Under the pieces are notes generated by a model. The model was not told the DNA's origin, ran no database searches, and worked only from the letters and a program-made list of their open reading frames with translations. From the NCBI RefSeq assembly GCF_030272615.1, contig NC_081409.1:25305406-25369405 (forward strand): a stretch of DNA of 64,000 nt, in the 5' to 3' direction. Origin of the DNA: Cryptomeria japonica. Lineage: Eukaryota; Streptophyta; Pinopsida; Cupressales; Cupressaceae. This document shows positions 12,274-28,599 of the stretch, one piece after another. A program made the translations under genes and the position numbers. Each line of letters begins with the position of its first letter. Position 1 is the stretch's first letter.

Positions 12274-15200
12274 ATGACATCCATAATGGATCTACCGGTG
12301 GATCCTAGCAGGGGATACTGTAACTCAAATTCTATTTACTACAGCAAGCGAAGACCACTGTATCTTCCCCAAGACGAGTACTTGAATCTCCCCGCTTTTG
12401 TCTCGCAGCAACCCCACACTGGGAAGATCGCTTTCATTGATTTTGCAACAGGATACAAAATCACCTTCCCCCAGCTATGGAACAGCGTCAGATCCTTAGC
12501 AGCAGGGTTAGCCGACATGGGCATCAAGAAAGGCGACGTAATTCTCCTCCTCTCGCCCAATTCGGTCTACTTCCCCATCATCTGCATGGCAATTATGTCT
12601 GTGGGCGCTATTGTCACAACCACCAATCCACTTAACACGGCTGCAGAGATCACAAAGCAGGCGAAGGACTCATCTTCTGTGCTGGCCTTCGTAACATCAG
12701 AACTGGTAAACAAATTGGCTGATGCCAACCTACCAATAGTTCTGATATCAACAATGCCAGGCTTCAGTCAGGCAACAACCAACAATGGCGATTCCTCTGT
12801 TACAAGGTCTTTGGTGGACCTGATGGCAACAGATCCTGCTAAAGCTCCCAATGTCCCAATTAAGCAAGATGACACTGCTACCTTGCTTTACTCCTCTGGC
12901 ACCACTGGCCTCAGCAAAGGCGTCATCTCCACACACAGAAACCTCATATCCATGGTCTGTGTTTTGATAAGCAGATTTAACTTGTCCACCACTTCCGACA
13001 ATAGTTTTTTGTGCACTGTGCCCATGTTCCACATCTATGGCCTTGCAGCTTTTGCTTGTGGGCTGGTGGCCTCTGGTTCAACTATTGTTGTGCTATCTAA
13101 GTTTGAGTTGGGGGAAATGCTTGGGGCCATTGAGAAGTACAGAGTGACCTATTTGCCTCTTGTACCTCCAATATTGCTGGCTCTGACAAAAACAGAGGTT
13201 GCTAGAAAGTATGATTTGACGTCTCTGCATTCTGTGCTTTGTGGTGGGGCACCCCTTAGCAAGGAGTCAACTGAAGAGTTTATTTCTAAATTTCCCTCCA
13301 TCACAATAATGCAGGTAAGTTGTTAGCCCTCCTTGTTTTTGGTTTTTTTTTAACCTCATTTTTGGTAGATTACAACATTCTGAAAGAATGTGATAAGAAG
13401 ATTTCAAACCATCCATGTTTTGTTTTTGGTTTTAACTCTATGGGTATTGGAAGCCTTAAAACTTTGAGCCTTCTTTTTGTTTTCTGATTGGGGCAACATT
13501 TTTTTTCCAGGGTTATGGGCTGACAGAAACAACAGCAATAGGAGCATCCACAGACACCCAAGAGGAGAGTAGACACTATGGAACAGCAGGCATGTTGTCC
13601 CCAAATACAGATGCAAAGATAGTGGATCCTGATTCTGGCCTTGCTCTTCCTCCGAATCAAAGGGGAGAGTTGTGGCTGCGGGGCCCAACAATTATGAAAG
13701 GTGTGGAAATTTCTCTACCTCCTCTATGCTATTATTTTTCTTTCTCATGGTGGGTAAGGTATATGTCCCTCAGTCTATACGGAGTGTTCTGTTGTAGAGT
13801 TGTGAACTACCCTATTGTTTAACTTTTTTGGCTTTTTAGCCCACCTTTATCATAAAATCCGATAATTTGGGAGTACAGATTTGAATGCGGTTCTTTTCCC
13901 AATCTTAACAACTAACTGGTCTCCTACATATTTGAGCCACAGGGCGCCTTATTAAAGCCCTGATGATTACCACTTCAGTGTGCCTTACTAGAGCCTGATG
14001 ATTACCACTTCAGTTCGCCTTATTAAAGCCCTGATGATTACCACTTCAGTGTGCCTTACTAGAGCCTGATGATTACCACTTCAGTTCATCACAATAAACT
14101 TCTCGTACGTCTTTGGTTTGATATCACAATAAGATGCATTATGGAATGATTAAGCAACCTGTAGATCTAAATTTGTTCTAGAGAATATGAATGGACAAAA
14201 ACAAGAATAAAAGCTTAAAAGCAAGGCAAGTCATAACAGGAGAGATGACAATGAATAGGGAAAAGAATCTAGTTTAAGTGGTTAAATCTCTTGGAAATTC
14301 TAGATTGTGTCTTAAAACATTTTAGATCAAGTAGCCATTTTTTAAGTTAGCTCATAGAAATGATGGTTTTAAGCCTCTCGCATGTAAATCTTAGCAGAAT
14401 GCATACCTTTGGAAATGGCTATTAGCATAATAACACATTAGGGTGGGTGTGAATTAGATGTACTTCACTTTGAAAACGTAATATTTACTCTAAACACCTA
14501 ACAAGAGCCTTACATGCACTTACCTCCATTGGATTGTATTGTAGCCTCTCCCAAGTGGAGATGTGAGTGTTCAAGCATGTGACTAAGAGAAACAGCCTTC
14601 TGGAAATAAAATTTTCATTCATGAGTTTAATGAGACAAGGGACCCAAAACTGCAGTGAACACGTGCTAAGTTTGTGATCTAATGAAAATGGAATGCATTT
14701 GTCAGATGCCTAACAGTCACATGAAAAGAGTGTGACCAAGTTTTTAGTCCTCCTCATTGCAATATCGTGCCCATGACCCCACCCAATATGTAGCAAAAAC
14801 AAGGGATTCTATAAAAAAATGCAATAGCTGGAACTTGAATAAAATTTAGAAATTACGAGCAATATTTATAGGCTGCAAGTTAAGTTACTACAATGGTGGG
14901 TCATGTCCTAGTGTAGAAGAGGTCTTAAATTTAATGTAGAGAAAAAGTCTGATAAATTTGTATGATAAAAGTAGTGTAGAATAATAGATTAAATAGAGAG
15001 CAAAGATAATATGGAGTATCTTTATATGAGATTTTTTTTTGAATAGTACAGTAAAAAATTGTTATCACAAAAATTCAATCATTCTCTAATATAATAATGA
15101 ATCTTTCCTGTTTCATCTTTAAGTATGTGTGGAATCGTGGAAATAAATAGACGCATTGAAGCTGTTTTACAAATAACATAAATTATGAAGAAGTTAAAAT

Positions 15201-17100
15201 AACTACGTTAAAACATAAATGAAAATAGCAAAAACTCAAAATAACATCTAGACAGAATTTCTATCACTATAAGGTTGACTCATGGAGAGAGGTTGTTCCC
15301 TTGGTTGGATGTGGATTATCTATGAATCTAACTCATAAGTGTTGGTGAATATATAGAATGTGCAGCAATTGGTTGCTACCAATTGGCATTTAGCTATGGG
15401 GCTTAGGCAAATCCTATACCTAAGTAGGTCTTTCGACTCTGTTACCTTTTCTCATATTTTCCATGAGTGAAAAAGAGTGACAGATTGTTTGGCCAAATGG
15501 GCGTCTGAACGTCGGCAAGATTGGAATATTGCAGATCATGGTCATTTGCCTCTAGATTTATCTCATACGTTTGAGCAATTAATTGGAAAGATAAGATTGA
15601 TTAATTGATTGTTCTTTGTTGAACTGCTGGACATTTCTGATATGTAACTTTCTCCTGTAGATTAATAAATTTTTACTAATTTTTTTTTAAAAAGACAGGC
15701 TAAAAAATTCGAAAATACATATATTCACTGTCTCATAAAAACAAATGTATAATAAAAAGAGTAAATGCGAAGCGGCAAACCACATTCAACAATTGGGCTT
15801 GGCTGCCAAGGGTTATAGTAGTGATATTCAGTCTCATAGAATGGGGAAAAGGAGAAACGGCAAGCATAAGATGCAATGCACAATTTCATTTGCTTAAATA
15901 TCTCTTAGATTTCTCCGGGCTAAACATTTCTTTCTGGTCTAAAAGCATTTTCTATTTAATTTTGCATTATTACGTTTTGTTTGATTTTTTTACAAGGTCA
16001 AGTGCTGCCAAGCTCACAAGCTTATTCTAGTAACCCTGAAAATCAACTCAACTCAAATGCTATGAAAGTCACAATTTCTGTGCAGCCAAAATTTTTGCAG
16101 ATATGAATTCTCTCTAGAAGGTCATTTTCTATACATCACCAAAAGATTCCCATGAGAATCTTCATGATCACGAGACCTATAACATATTGCATTCAATTGC
16201 AGGTTACTTCAGCAATCCAGAAGCTACTACTTCAGCTATGGACGAAAATGGCTGGCTACGTACAGGCGACCTCTGCTACATTGATAATGAAGGCTATGTC
16301 TTTGTAGTAGACAGGCTCAAAGAACTCATAAAGTACAAAGGTTATCAGGTATTAAGCTTCATTTCCTTCAGTACGATTGACTCGTTAGCATCTGACTTGA
16401 AATGTACTCTCTTGGAAACAGTGAAACCTGAAAATCCATATTAATACAGTCATGATGATTTGATATTTCTGGGCATTGCTTTACAGGTTGCTCCAGCAGA
16501 ATTAGAAGCACTTCTCCTTTCTCATCCTGAGATTGCTGATGTCGCAGTGATACCGTAAGTAAGAATTGATTTTGCATTCTCACTTACAGCATGAAACATC
16601 TACAATACCCATCTCTTATAAACAAACTTAAATGCTGATACCTGATTCAACTCCCATTTAAATAGTTTTGTACTCCTGAAAAATCTCTCGAGAACAACAT
16701 TGGTAATCATGAGTTTCTATGTTGCACAAGGGATCGTTGAAATTGTTAAATGTTTGGTGTAGGTTTCCGGACAAAGAAGCAGGCCAAGTTCCAATGGCGT
16801 ACATCGTAAGGAAACAGGGCAGCACACTCTCTGAAGCTACTGTTGTCGAGTTTGTTTCAAAACAGGTCATTTGCTTTGAAAATATTGAAACCTGAGTTTT
16901 GATTTCTCAATATTGAATTGGAATTTTATGACTTCCTTCAAACTCTTCTAGTACTGTGAAATAATCAGTAAAATGTGTCATTTCAGGTGGCACCTTACAA
17001 GAAGGTTCGCAGGGTGGCTTTTGTGAGTGAGATTCCTAAAACTGCAGCAGGAAAGACACTAAGAAAGGATTTGATCAAACTTTCCGCATCAAGACTTTGA
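12274..17100 (+). CDS. Peroxisomal 4CL-like acyl-CoA ligase, OPCL1-like, gene 1 (six exons, 553 aa)
   Basis: ATP-dependent acyl-CoA synthetase of the ANL superfamily: an acid is adenylated and then joined to CoA. Exons: 12274-13314, 13511-13700, 16203-16348, 16487-16554, 16763-16865 and 16987-17100. All introns are GT-AG and the frame stays open through every junction, giving 553 residues. Motifs: AMP-binding box [10 protein letters not shown] (207-216), GYGLTET (348-354), box II GELWLRG (399-405), GWLRTGD (427-433), [11 protein letters not shown] hinge (447-457) and catalytic lysine K539 in AAGKTLRK. The C-terminus SRL is a type 1 peroxisomal signal. The N-terminal [16 protein letters not shown] and [10 protein letters not shown] stretches match Arabidopsis OPCL1 from memory, so the likely substrates are OPC-8:0 or OPC-6:0 in jasmonate synthesis. 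Other fatty or cinnamic acids are possible. The start is the first ATG; the frame is open upstream only through non-ATG codons. Intact. Paralogue of the gene at 38915. Confidence 0.93.
13945..14086 (+). repeat. Tandem repeat, 71-bp dimer unit x2
   Basis: Four similar 35-36 bp monomers, each ending GATGATTACCACTTCAGT, are arranged as an A-B-A-B higher-order repeat. A monomers carry CGCCTTATTAAAGCCC and B monomers carry TGCCTTACTAGAGCC. The two 71-bp dimers look essentially identical, so the dimer duplication is recent relative to the monomer split. Confidence 0.85.
15280..15690 (+). mobile_element. 3' tail of a LINE (RNase H-like end) in intron 2
   Basis: The + strand reads as a degraded RNase H-type C-terminal stretch of plant L1-like elements: a phrase like FSHIFHE followed by [19 protein letters not shown] and then a [12 protein letters not shown]-like end. 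After it comes a short 3' end with a T/A-rich run at about 15660-15695. The piece is 5'-truncated, as is usual for LINEs, and carries at least one stop. It lies sense to the host gene, within its intron. Family assignment is by recall of plant LINE tails. Confidence 0.55.
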
Positions 17101-17394
17101 ATTCAAAAGATTTTAATATTCAGATTCCCTTTTGCTGGCAAAACATGCAAGCATAACCATTTTAGTTAGAGGAAAATAGAGCCAGGGAAGGGAACATCTG
17201 AACGTAGCAAATACAAACAGGTTATGTATCTGCATATATCTGTGGTCTGTAATGATGAAGACCAAGATTAGAGTTTCTTCATTTATGCCTGCTTATAGCA
17301 TCATAGGAAAATCTAGACAAGATTTGCTATTACTCATGCTTACGGCATCCAGAGCAGAAATTTTTGTAGCCTTTCCACCATACAAATAAAAATA

Positions 17395-17400
17395 GCTTGC
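17395..17400 (+). terminator. Poly(A) signal of gene 1
   Basis: AATAAA lies 295 nt after the stop codon. The following words (cttgcagtgcatactaatg) resemble those after the AATAAA of gene 2, so the 3' end appears conserved between the paralogues. Confidence 0.5.
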
Positions 17401-18864
17401 AGTGCATACTAATGTTCTGCTCAGATTTTGTGCAATGAATGCTATGACAAGTTACCAGAAAAAGTGAGTAAGATTAATTTCACAGAGGTAGCAATTTTAA
17501 ATGGAAATTTTGGATTAACTAAATTGGTAGTTCAGTTCCAAATCGCCCGAAGGCTACTCTGCTGTAAACAATATACGCCAGATCCAATTGTGGGTTACGT
17601 TTGATTCCCACACTCTGCCTCTATCTCTGCCTCTATCTCATTGTAGCATATGATTTCCACATGATCTCCACAATAGTGCATTATTAGTCTATCATTAAAA
17701 TGAATGAAATTTAAAAATTAAAAAAAATTAGAAAGAAAAATAGCATCAACCAACATTCCGGCAATCTCAACCGTGATACTGGTTGAAATCTAATTTTTTT
17801 AAGGAACCCTTGTTAACCTACCTCAAAATCTAATCACTTTCCCTGTCAAATCCTTCCCAAGCCCATGATTCATGTATCACCTCTTATAACTTTTTTTTAA
17901 ATCCTTTCTTTGAATCTCCTCATCCTTTTGCATCTTCCTATTTAACTATTTTCCTTCTCCATCTCCCCTCCTCTCCTCTCCTCTTGAGTTCCCTGTAATT
18001 GGGAAAATGACTTCCTCCTCTTATTCTCTAGACCCTTTCCTCTCCTTTGTAGCTCTCTCTTTCATATTTGAATCTTCTCGATTTTTTATTTGTTATTTTA
18101 TTGATATAACTATTATAATTTTGATTTGAATGGTCTTTTTTTTATATTATTATTGTTTTATTGGTTTATTATTATTATAAATTTTAAATTATCAAAAGTA
18201 AAATTGTATATATATCTAAATTATTTTTTTCTCATTTAATTATGATTTTTTTTTTAATTGGTATTCTAATTTTATCAATTAATAAATTGATAGTCTACCT
18301 TTAAAATTTTTGAATCATCTTCCCCATCCTCTTTGTCTTCTAGATTCTTGTATGGACTTTTCTCCTCTTCTTTTTTAAACTACCTCATCTGTTGACAATC
18401 ATTTGTTTGAATCATTTATCTTTTCTTGTCTTGCTCTCTACTTTCTCATAACTAATCATGAACTTTGATTCAAAGCATTGAAAAAAACTCATGATAAAAA
18501 ACAAATAAAAATTTCTAATAATGAATCATGAACTTTGATTCAAAAATTGAAAAAAATTCATACAATATAAAAAACTAATTTCTAATACTAAGTCACGAAT
18601 TTTGATTCAAAATATTGAAAAAAAACTCATAGAATGAAAAAACAAATGAGAATTCCTACCTATCATTATAATTGCCCATAAACTATTGAGGATAAGAGAC
18701 AATTATCTCCAGAATTGAGAATTGTCTCACAAGTTGAATCATTTAGTAAAAACAGACAGAAATGTATAATGTTATTTTTCTACTATAAGTTGATTGAATA
18801 AATTTTTACTGACCTTTAATTCCTCAAAAATTTATAAAATGACCCACACATTTTAAAAAGCCGT
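17401..18864. other. AT-rich intergenic DNA
   Basis: No gene is supported. There is a pyrimidine-rich stretch at about 17880-18060 and long T/A runs at 18110-18260. A phrase around AATCATGAACTTTGATTCAAA occurs three times in degenerate form (about 18450-18620), an old local duplication. Confidence 0.45.
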
Positions 18865-19400
18865 GTCTTTAGGGGAACAAGATGTTGACCCACCGACTCA
18901 GAACTCAGAAGAGGAATTGACTGAACCAATTGAAAAGCTACTTCCACGAAAGTTTCAAAGCCAAAAAAAAAAGGTTTGTACCGTTAATACACAAAAAGGT
19001 CCAAACTGGAAAACACAAAAAGTACCAAATTTCCAGTGGAATTAAAAGAAAAAAATATAAAAATAAGGTGGTGTTTGCTTTTTCCAGAGCTTGGTTCAAG
19101 AGTCGCCCAAGTTAGGTGGCAGAAAAAAGGTTGTCTTTAGGGGAACAAGATGTTGACCCACCGACTCAGAACTCAGAAGAGGAATTGACTGAACCAATTG
19201 AAAAGCTACTTCCACTAAAGTTTCAAAGCCAAAAAAAAAAGGTTCGTAGCGTTAATACACAAAAAGATCCAAACTGGAAAACACAAAAAGTACCAAATTT
19301 CCAGTAGAATTAAAAGACAAAAATATAAAAATAAGAGGGTGTTTTCTTTTTCCAGAGCTTGGTTCAAGAGTCGCCCAGGTTAGGTGGCAGAAAAAAGGTT
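18865..19400 (+). repeat. Tandem duplication, 268-bp unit x2
   Basis: Copies at 18865-19132 and 19133-19400 start at GTCTTTAGGGGAACAAGA and end at GGTGGCAGAAAAAAGG. They differ at only a handful of positions. Each carries the same short open frame beginning LSLGEQDVDPPTQNSEEELT, acidic at first and then lysine-rich (KFQSQKKK). I do not recognise the peptide. It could be a fragment of a coding exon or of a transposable element. No promoter or splice context makes it a gene. Confidence 0.8.
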
Positions 19401-23461
<4,061 letters not shown>

Positions 23462-23463
<2 letters not shown>

Positions 23464-24121
23464 TGCACGAACAAATAAAACATCAAATTAGATCGGCCAA
23501 AATAGGGGACAAACAATAATCCCAACTAGTCAGCCTCAAAACATAATTATGGTGAAAGCGGTCCAATACACGAGACAGAGTGGACCTAAAACAACTTATT
23601 ACAGCTTTCTAAGTAGCCCCAAACATCAACCACATCGGTGCACATCATCCAAAGCCAGAAATAGGGTAATGTGAGGATGAAACACGAAGCACTTAACCAA
23701 TCACCCTAAAAGAACAACTTCCAAATAATTTCACCATGAGACATAGCAAGGTCCAACTTGACAACTCATCACAACCTCCAATGTTGGTGCAGACCCCCGA
23801 ATGCATAGCGCAAGTAAGAAAAATAACCTATTGACTAGACAACCATAAATCTCCCTACCAACCAACTCTCGACAATATGTGACACCAAAAATATCAAACA
23901 TTGTCATGTAGACCACATAAAGACATTCCTTGATCATCCAACTACCTTCCCATTTCTTCCTTTCACACTGTCATGTCAAAAAAAAATGGCATAACCAAAC
24001 TAATACAGAGTTCTTCATACCCAGATACCTAAACAACATAGTCATGAGATAGAACATTATGAAATATATTTATGATACATTTCATCACCTGAAATATGAA
24101 ATGAGGCACTGCACAAATATT
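23462..24121. other. Unclassified intergenic DNA
   Basis: Sequence between the microsatellite and the first solo LTR. It shows no gene or bounded repeat and is continuous in style with 25545-26618. Confidence 0.4.
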
Positions 24122-24126
24122 ATAAG

Positions 24127-25539
24127 TGTATGCCTAAAATGGTGTTAGTGGCCATTTAAGAACAAGACAAACAAGCACACCAATAAAATGTTATATGAAA
24201 AGATATAACAAAGAAAACAAGTTCAAATAGCAATCTTTCCAAACCGTTCTACTGTTCTCTCTCTCCAAGGATTCTTCTAGTCAATGGTTGCTCTTAGATC
24301 ATTGAGCACCTGACCTTTATAATGACAAATCCAAGAATTAGTGATATGGGATGGAAATGATCTATATGCAATGCATTTTAGATCTACATGGATTAACAAA
24401 GCTTGCTAAGATATGGTATTATGCTATGATGAAGATGATGATATGATAAAGAAACTAACAAGTTATGCTAACATGATTCATGATTAAAATTGCTATGTTA
24501 CTATACTCCTAAATGATTAAAATGTTTGATTATCAAAGAGAGGCTAAAATGATTGATGAGAGTAGACTATAATCTGGATGCATGAAGACTTGGATATGAA
24601 AATGAAGGAATTGAAGCCTATTTATAGAAGAAATGGGCAATTGGAGGGTTAAGATTGAATAATCTTAACAAGGGTTAGGATTGAATGATCCTCAATCCAT
24701 GTGATACTTTCAACCCAATATCATGTTGACAAGTGTCACAATGAGAAAGCTTGAGACGACAGAGAAGATGCATTAAATGCCCGAGAAGACATGGTGGTCA
24801 CCTTAGGGTGTAAGGTTAGGGTTGAGTTAGTGGATAAAGTTTTTACCCAAAGGATAAACTCTTGTGCAAGGGTTAATAGGAAAACTAGGGTCAAAGCAAT
24901 GAGTGCTTGAAGAGACCCATGGGTTAGATAAGGGTTAAGTTAGAGAGAAAGTCTATAACCAAGGGTTGAGGTTGACTTTACCATTAATTGTTATTGAAGA
25001 CTTTGGAGGTTATCTTGTTGAAGACATAAAGCCTTTAATGGTTTATGAAGACTTTGAGGGTTTTTGAGAAGTGACCTTCTCTTAAGGAATGAGCAAATGC
25101 TCAAGGGGGGATTAGGCTAATTAGGATGGTTTGGAAGAATCTAGAAGATAATTAGTAATGCAAATGGATTTGTTAGGAAAATGCAAGTGGGGGGATATTT
25201 TTGGATTTAATTTGAAATAAAATGATTTATTTCAAAAAGTGGTTACAACTTGCATTGAAAGGATATTTAAATAAATAGGATTTATTTAAATAGGATAAAG
25301 ATTGTAATTAAAATTTAATTAAATGGAATGGGGATTTAATTAAATAAAAATGATCTATTTAATTAAAGGTCGTGGTCAATGAATTAATTTAAATAAATTG
25401 AATAATTTATTTAATCTATAGAGAAATGTGGGGGGGGGGGATTAATTAAATTTGATTTAATTAATAGAGGAAATTATTTAATGGATTAAATAAATATTAA
25501 ATATTTATTTAATTAGGTGGTCATATTTATATGTCTACA
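24127..25539 (-). mobile_element. Solo LTR 1 (TSD ATAAG)
   Basis: A 1413-bp LTR read on the minus strand as TGTAGACA...CATACA, flanked by the perfect 5-bp duplication ATAAG at 24122-24126 and 25540-25544. There is no internal region, so this is a solo LTR left by recombination between the two LTRs of one insertion. It contains AT-rich palindromic blocks built on TTAAATAAAT and a G run at about 25430-25440. It shares most of its length with the LTR at 26624-28039. The clear divergence between the two copies suggests separate, rather old insertions. Confidence 0.8.
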
Positions 25540-25544
25540 ATAAG

Positions 25545-26618
25545 CATGTCCACCAAGCTACAAGAGAAGAAACAACAATGCAAAGAAATGTAGAGCATTT
25601 TCCAAACCAGATCTGACAACAACCAACCTGCCAACATATTGTATCTACCAGATAACATTTGTGACAACACCAAGGACCTAAAAATATAGGTGTGCAATTT
25701 CCACAACACACAGATAAGCTAACATCCAAACTATAAGACCGTATTAGCAAACATGGAGGGACGCAGAACATTCTCCCAGACAATCTTTAAAGTACTTGCC
25801 TACCAAATCATCCTTCACCAACCTACAAGGACTAGAACATCCTTGTAACACCATTTTCTCACTCAAGAGAAACGAGAGAGATATAAAAATTGCTTGTAGC
25901 ATGTACAAGACCATCAACAACATATCCACTTCATCACCATGCTTCTAATCCTCATCTTAATACTTATAATCCTCATCTTAATACTTGTAATCCTCATCTT
26001 AATATGATATCATCATGATAACGTCTATGTCGACAAATAACAATGCATAACATCCAAACATGAACCTCATCACCATCACTCTCCATCACCATCTCTTTTC
26101 AAACACATCATCATTATGATTATGATTATGATTATCATTATCATACTAGTGCAAGTGCCAATGACACCCCAACATACTAAGTGTAGACATCAACACCAAT
26201 GAGGGTTTACGTCCAACCATGGAATTCATCAGCACAACAACATCTCTACACACAACTAAACATATGGCATTAATGACAACACAACACCATAACATCAATC
26301 TCCTACAACCTCCACAATGTTGAGGGCAACCATCTCCACAACGTTGAGGGTTGACATCAATGACAACAATTTCCAACATGTATATAATATGAATGTATGT
26401 ATATGGATTTTTAAGGATATGTATGATGTAATAAATGAATACAAACAATATAAATACTTTTTAGTCTCAATATGTTATGTTGTTTATGTTCTAACTTCTT
26501 GTTTTGTTAAATAGATAATCTTCTTTTTGGATCCAATTCCTTGTTCCCTTAATAGGATTGAGTTTGGGGTATAAAGACTAATTTACACTAGAAAGTCTAA
26601 GGCTCAAAAATTTATATA
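25545..26618. other. Unclassified intergenic DNA between two solo LTRs
   Basis: No gene is supported. A 21-bp unit (TAATCCTCATCTTAATACTT plus one base) is repeated three times at 25946-26005. The stretch carries no primer site, polypurine tract or coding relics, so it is not the inside of an element. Confidence 0.5.
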
Positions 26619-26623
26619 AAGAC

Positions 26624-28039
26624 TGATGCTCTACAAAATGGGGCAAGATTAGACAAAGCCTATGGTCATATAACACACAAAAACACAAGAAATTGTTAGT
26701 GTTAATCAACCAAAAACTAATCTAAGCAGGCATATCAAAAGAGACACTAAAAACATGATAAATGATTTAACTATGGAATTAAATACCACAAGACATCTCC
26801 AAATGCCTTTTAACATGCTCTTAGCTCCTTCTCCTTTGTTCCTCTCCTCTCCAAGTTCCAAATTAGTGTATCTCTCAGCAGCTTTTTGCACTATGGATGC
26901 TTATGGAGGTTCAAGATTGTAGATGATTAATTATGCTATGCAAGTGTAAAATAAGCTAAATATGAGATGCTATGAAATGAACTAAGATTTATTTTTAGTC
27001 CAAAATGATAATATATTAGTGATTTTATGCTAAAATGCTCTCTAGAAATGCCTATAGATTAAATGCATACAAGTTTTCAGGATTATGAAGAAATGGGCTT
27101 TATTTATAGGAAAAATGGAGCAATGGATGGTTGAGATTGAGTAATCTCAACAAGGGTCAGGATTGAATGATATTTAATCCATGTGAGGGCTTTCAACCCA
27201 ATCTTAGGATGACAAGTGTCAATATGAGATAGTTTGAGAGGAGAGGGAATAAGCATTAAATGCTTGACATGACCTGAGAGGTAACTTGGGAGTTAAGGTC
27301 AAGGTTGGGTTGAGTGAATAAATTCTTTATTCAAAGAATAAAACTTTTATCCAATGGATAAACTCTTTTGTAAAGGTAAAAGGGATAACCATGGTCAAAG
27401 CAATAAATGCTTGAGGAGACACATGAGTCACATGAGGGTTGAGTTAGGAGTTAACCATAAATGGTCATGTAAGAGCCATAAGTGGTTTGGAAGACTTTGG
27501 AGGTTAAATTGTTGAACAAACAAAGCATTAATTGTTTTTCAAAGACTTTGAAGTCTTTGAGAAGTGACTCCAAGTTGCTTAGGAATGTGACAATAATTAG
27601 GGGATGGATTAGGTTAATGAGGAAGGGTTTAGAACAATCTAGAAGGGGGTTTAGGAGTGCAAGTGGATTTGGTGGGTGAGGGAAAATATGATTTTAATTA
27701 AAATAAAATTAATTTATTTCAACTTGTGGTTGCAACTTGCATTTGTAGGAAAATGCAAGTGGGGGGGGGATTTATGATTTAAATAAATGTTTTATTTAAT
27801 TTATTTAAAAGAGGAAAGGGGGATTTAAATTAAATAAATAAGATTTATTCATTTAATTGAGTATGAATTTGGTTGAATTAATTAATTAAAATAAATTGAA
27901 TAATTTATTTAATTAATAGGAGAATGTTTGAAGATGAATTAATTAAATATTAATTTAATTAATTGATGGCTAGTGGATTTTTAATCAAATAAATATCAAA
28001 TATTTATTTAATTAAAATGGACAGATTTATGTGACTACA
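26624..28039 (-). mobile_element. Solo LTR 2 (TSD AAGAC)
   Basis: A 1416-bp LTR of the same family and orientation as the one at 24127-25539, minus strand TGTAGTCA...GCATCA. The 5-bp duplication AAGAC flanks it at 26619-26623 and 28040-28044. Shared features run along the whole length, for example the AACAAGGGTYAGGATTGAATGAT segment and the AT-rich palindromic end. Solo LTR, fossil. Confidence 0.78.
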
Positions 28040-28044
28040 AAGAC

Positions 28045-28560
28045 TAATTTACACTAGAATTTCTTCAAATTTAAAGCTTTATGCTAGATAAAGGAGGAAA
28101 GGAAATGATGGAAAGGATATAAAAATTTGCAAAATTGTCCTCTTGATGTCTAACCTATGAGAGGGGGTTATGAGCCAAGGGGATTGGAAATGGAAAGAGA
28201 GAATAGGTCTGAAAGGGACCCATAAAGAGATGTGATCAATAAGAAAAATTACCGAATAACTACCATAGGAAATAATAAAGGAGTACAATTAAACTCCAAA
28301 ACAAAAACATCCATGTCAAAAGGAGACAAGAAATGAAAGAGAGATTAAGGAGAAAATCAACCTAGGAAAGAAAGTGACAATAAAATGCCCAAAAGGAGAG
28401 GAAAGAAGACAAAGGAAAATGAAGGAAAGTGAAGAAATACACCGCAAGAGAATATAGATTGCAACAAAAATAAGATTGAAGAATGCCAATGTGGGTATCG
28501 CTTACCAAAGTTTAGTATGATAACCAAAGTTACATTCATATTTTATACAACCTAGTGGAT
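28045..28560. other. Unclassified intergenic DNA
   Basis: Purine-rich non-coding sequence after solo LTR 2; no gene is supported. Confidence 0.35.
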
Positions 28561-28599
28561 CCAAACTAAAGTAAGAACAATGAGATCCACATGCATTTC

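Larger units (their letters stand above)
13701..16202 (+). other. Intron 2 of gene 1, enlarged by repeats
   Basis: This 2502-bp phase-1 intron splits a glycine codon (G|GT) after LRGPTIMK. It holds a 71-bp tandem repeat and a LINE tail, listed separately; the rest is AT-rich unique-looking sequence. The paralogous intron in gene 2 (42231-43048) is only 818 bp, so the extra length fits later insertions. Confidence 0.8.

Noticed and set aside
24127-28039. One LTR element with its two LTRs at 24127 and 26624 and a 1.1-kb inside
   Set aside because: Each LTR has its own different perfect 5-bp duplication (ATAAG, AAGAC), and the sequence between has no primer site or polypurine tract, so these are two solo LTRs.
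26573-28059. 21-bp direct repeat AAAGACTAATTTACACTAGAA on both sides of solo LTR 2 as its target duplication
   Set aside because: LTR elements make 4-6 bp duplications, and AAGAC directly abuts the TG...CA ends. The left 21-bp copy lies about 30 bp outside the LTR and is probably a local repeat.
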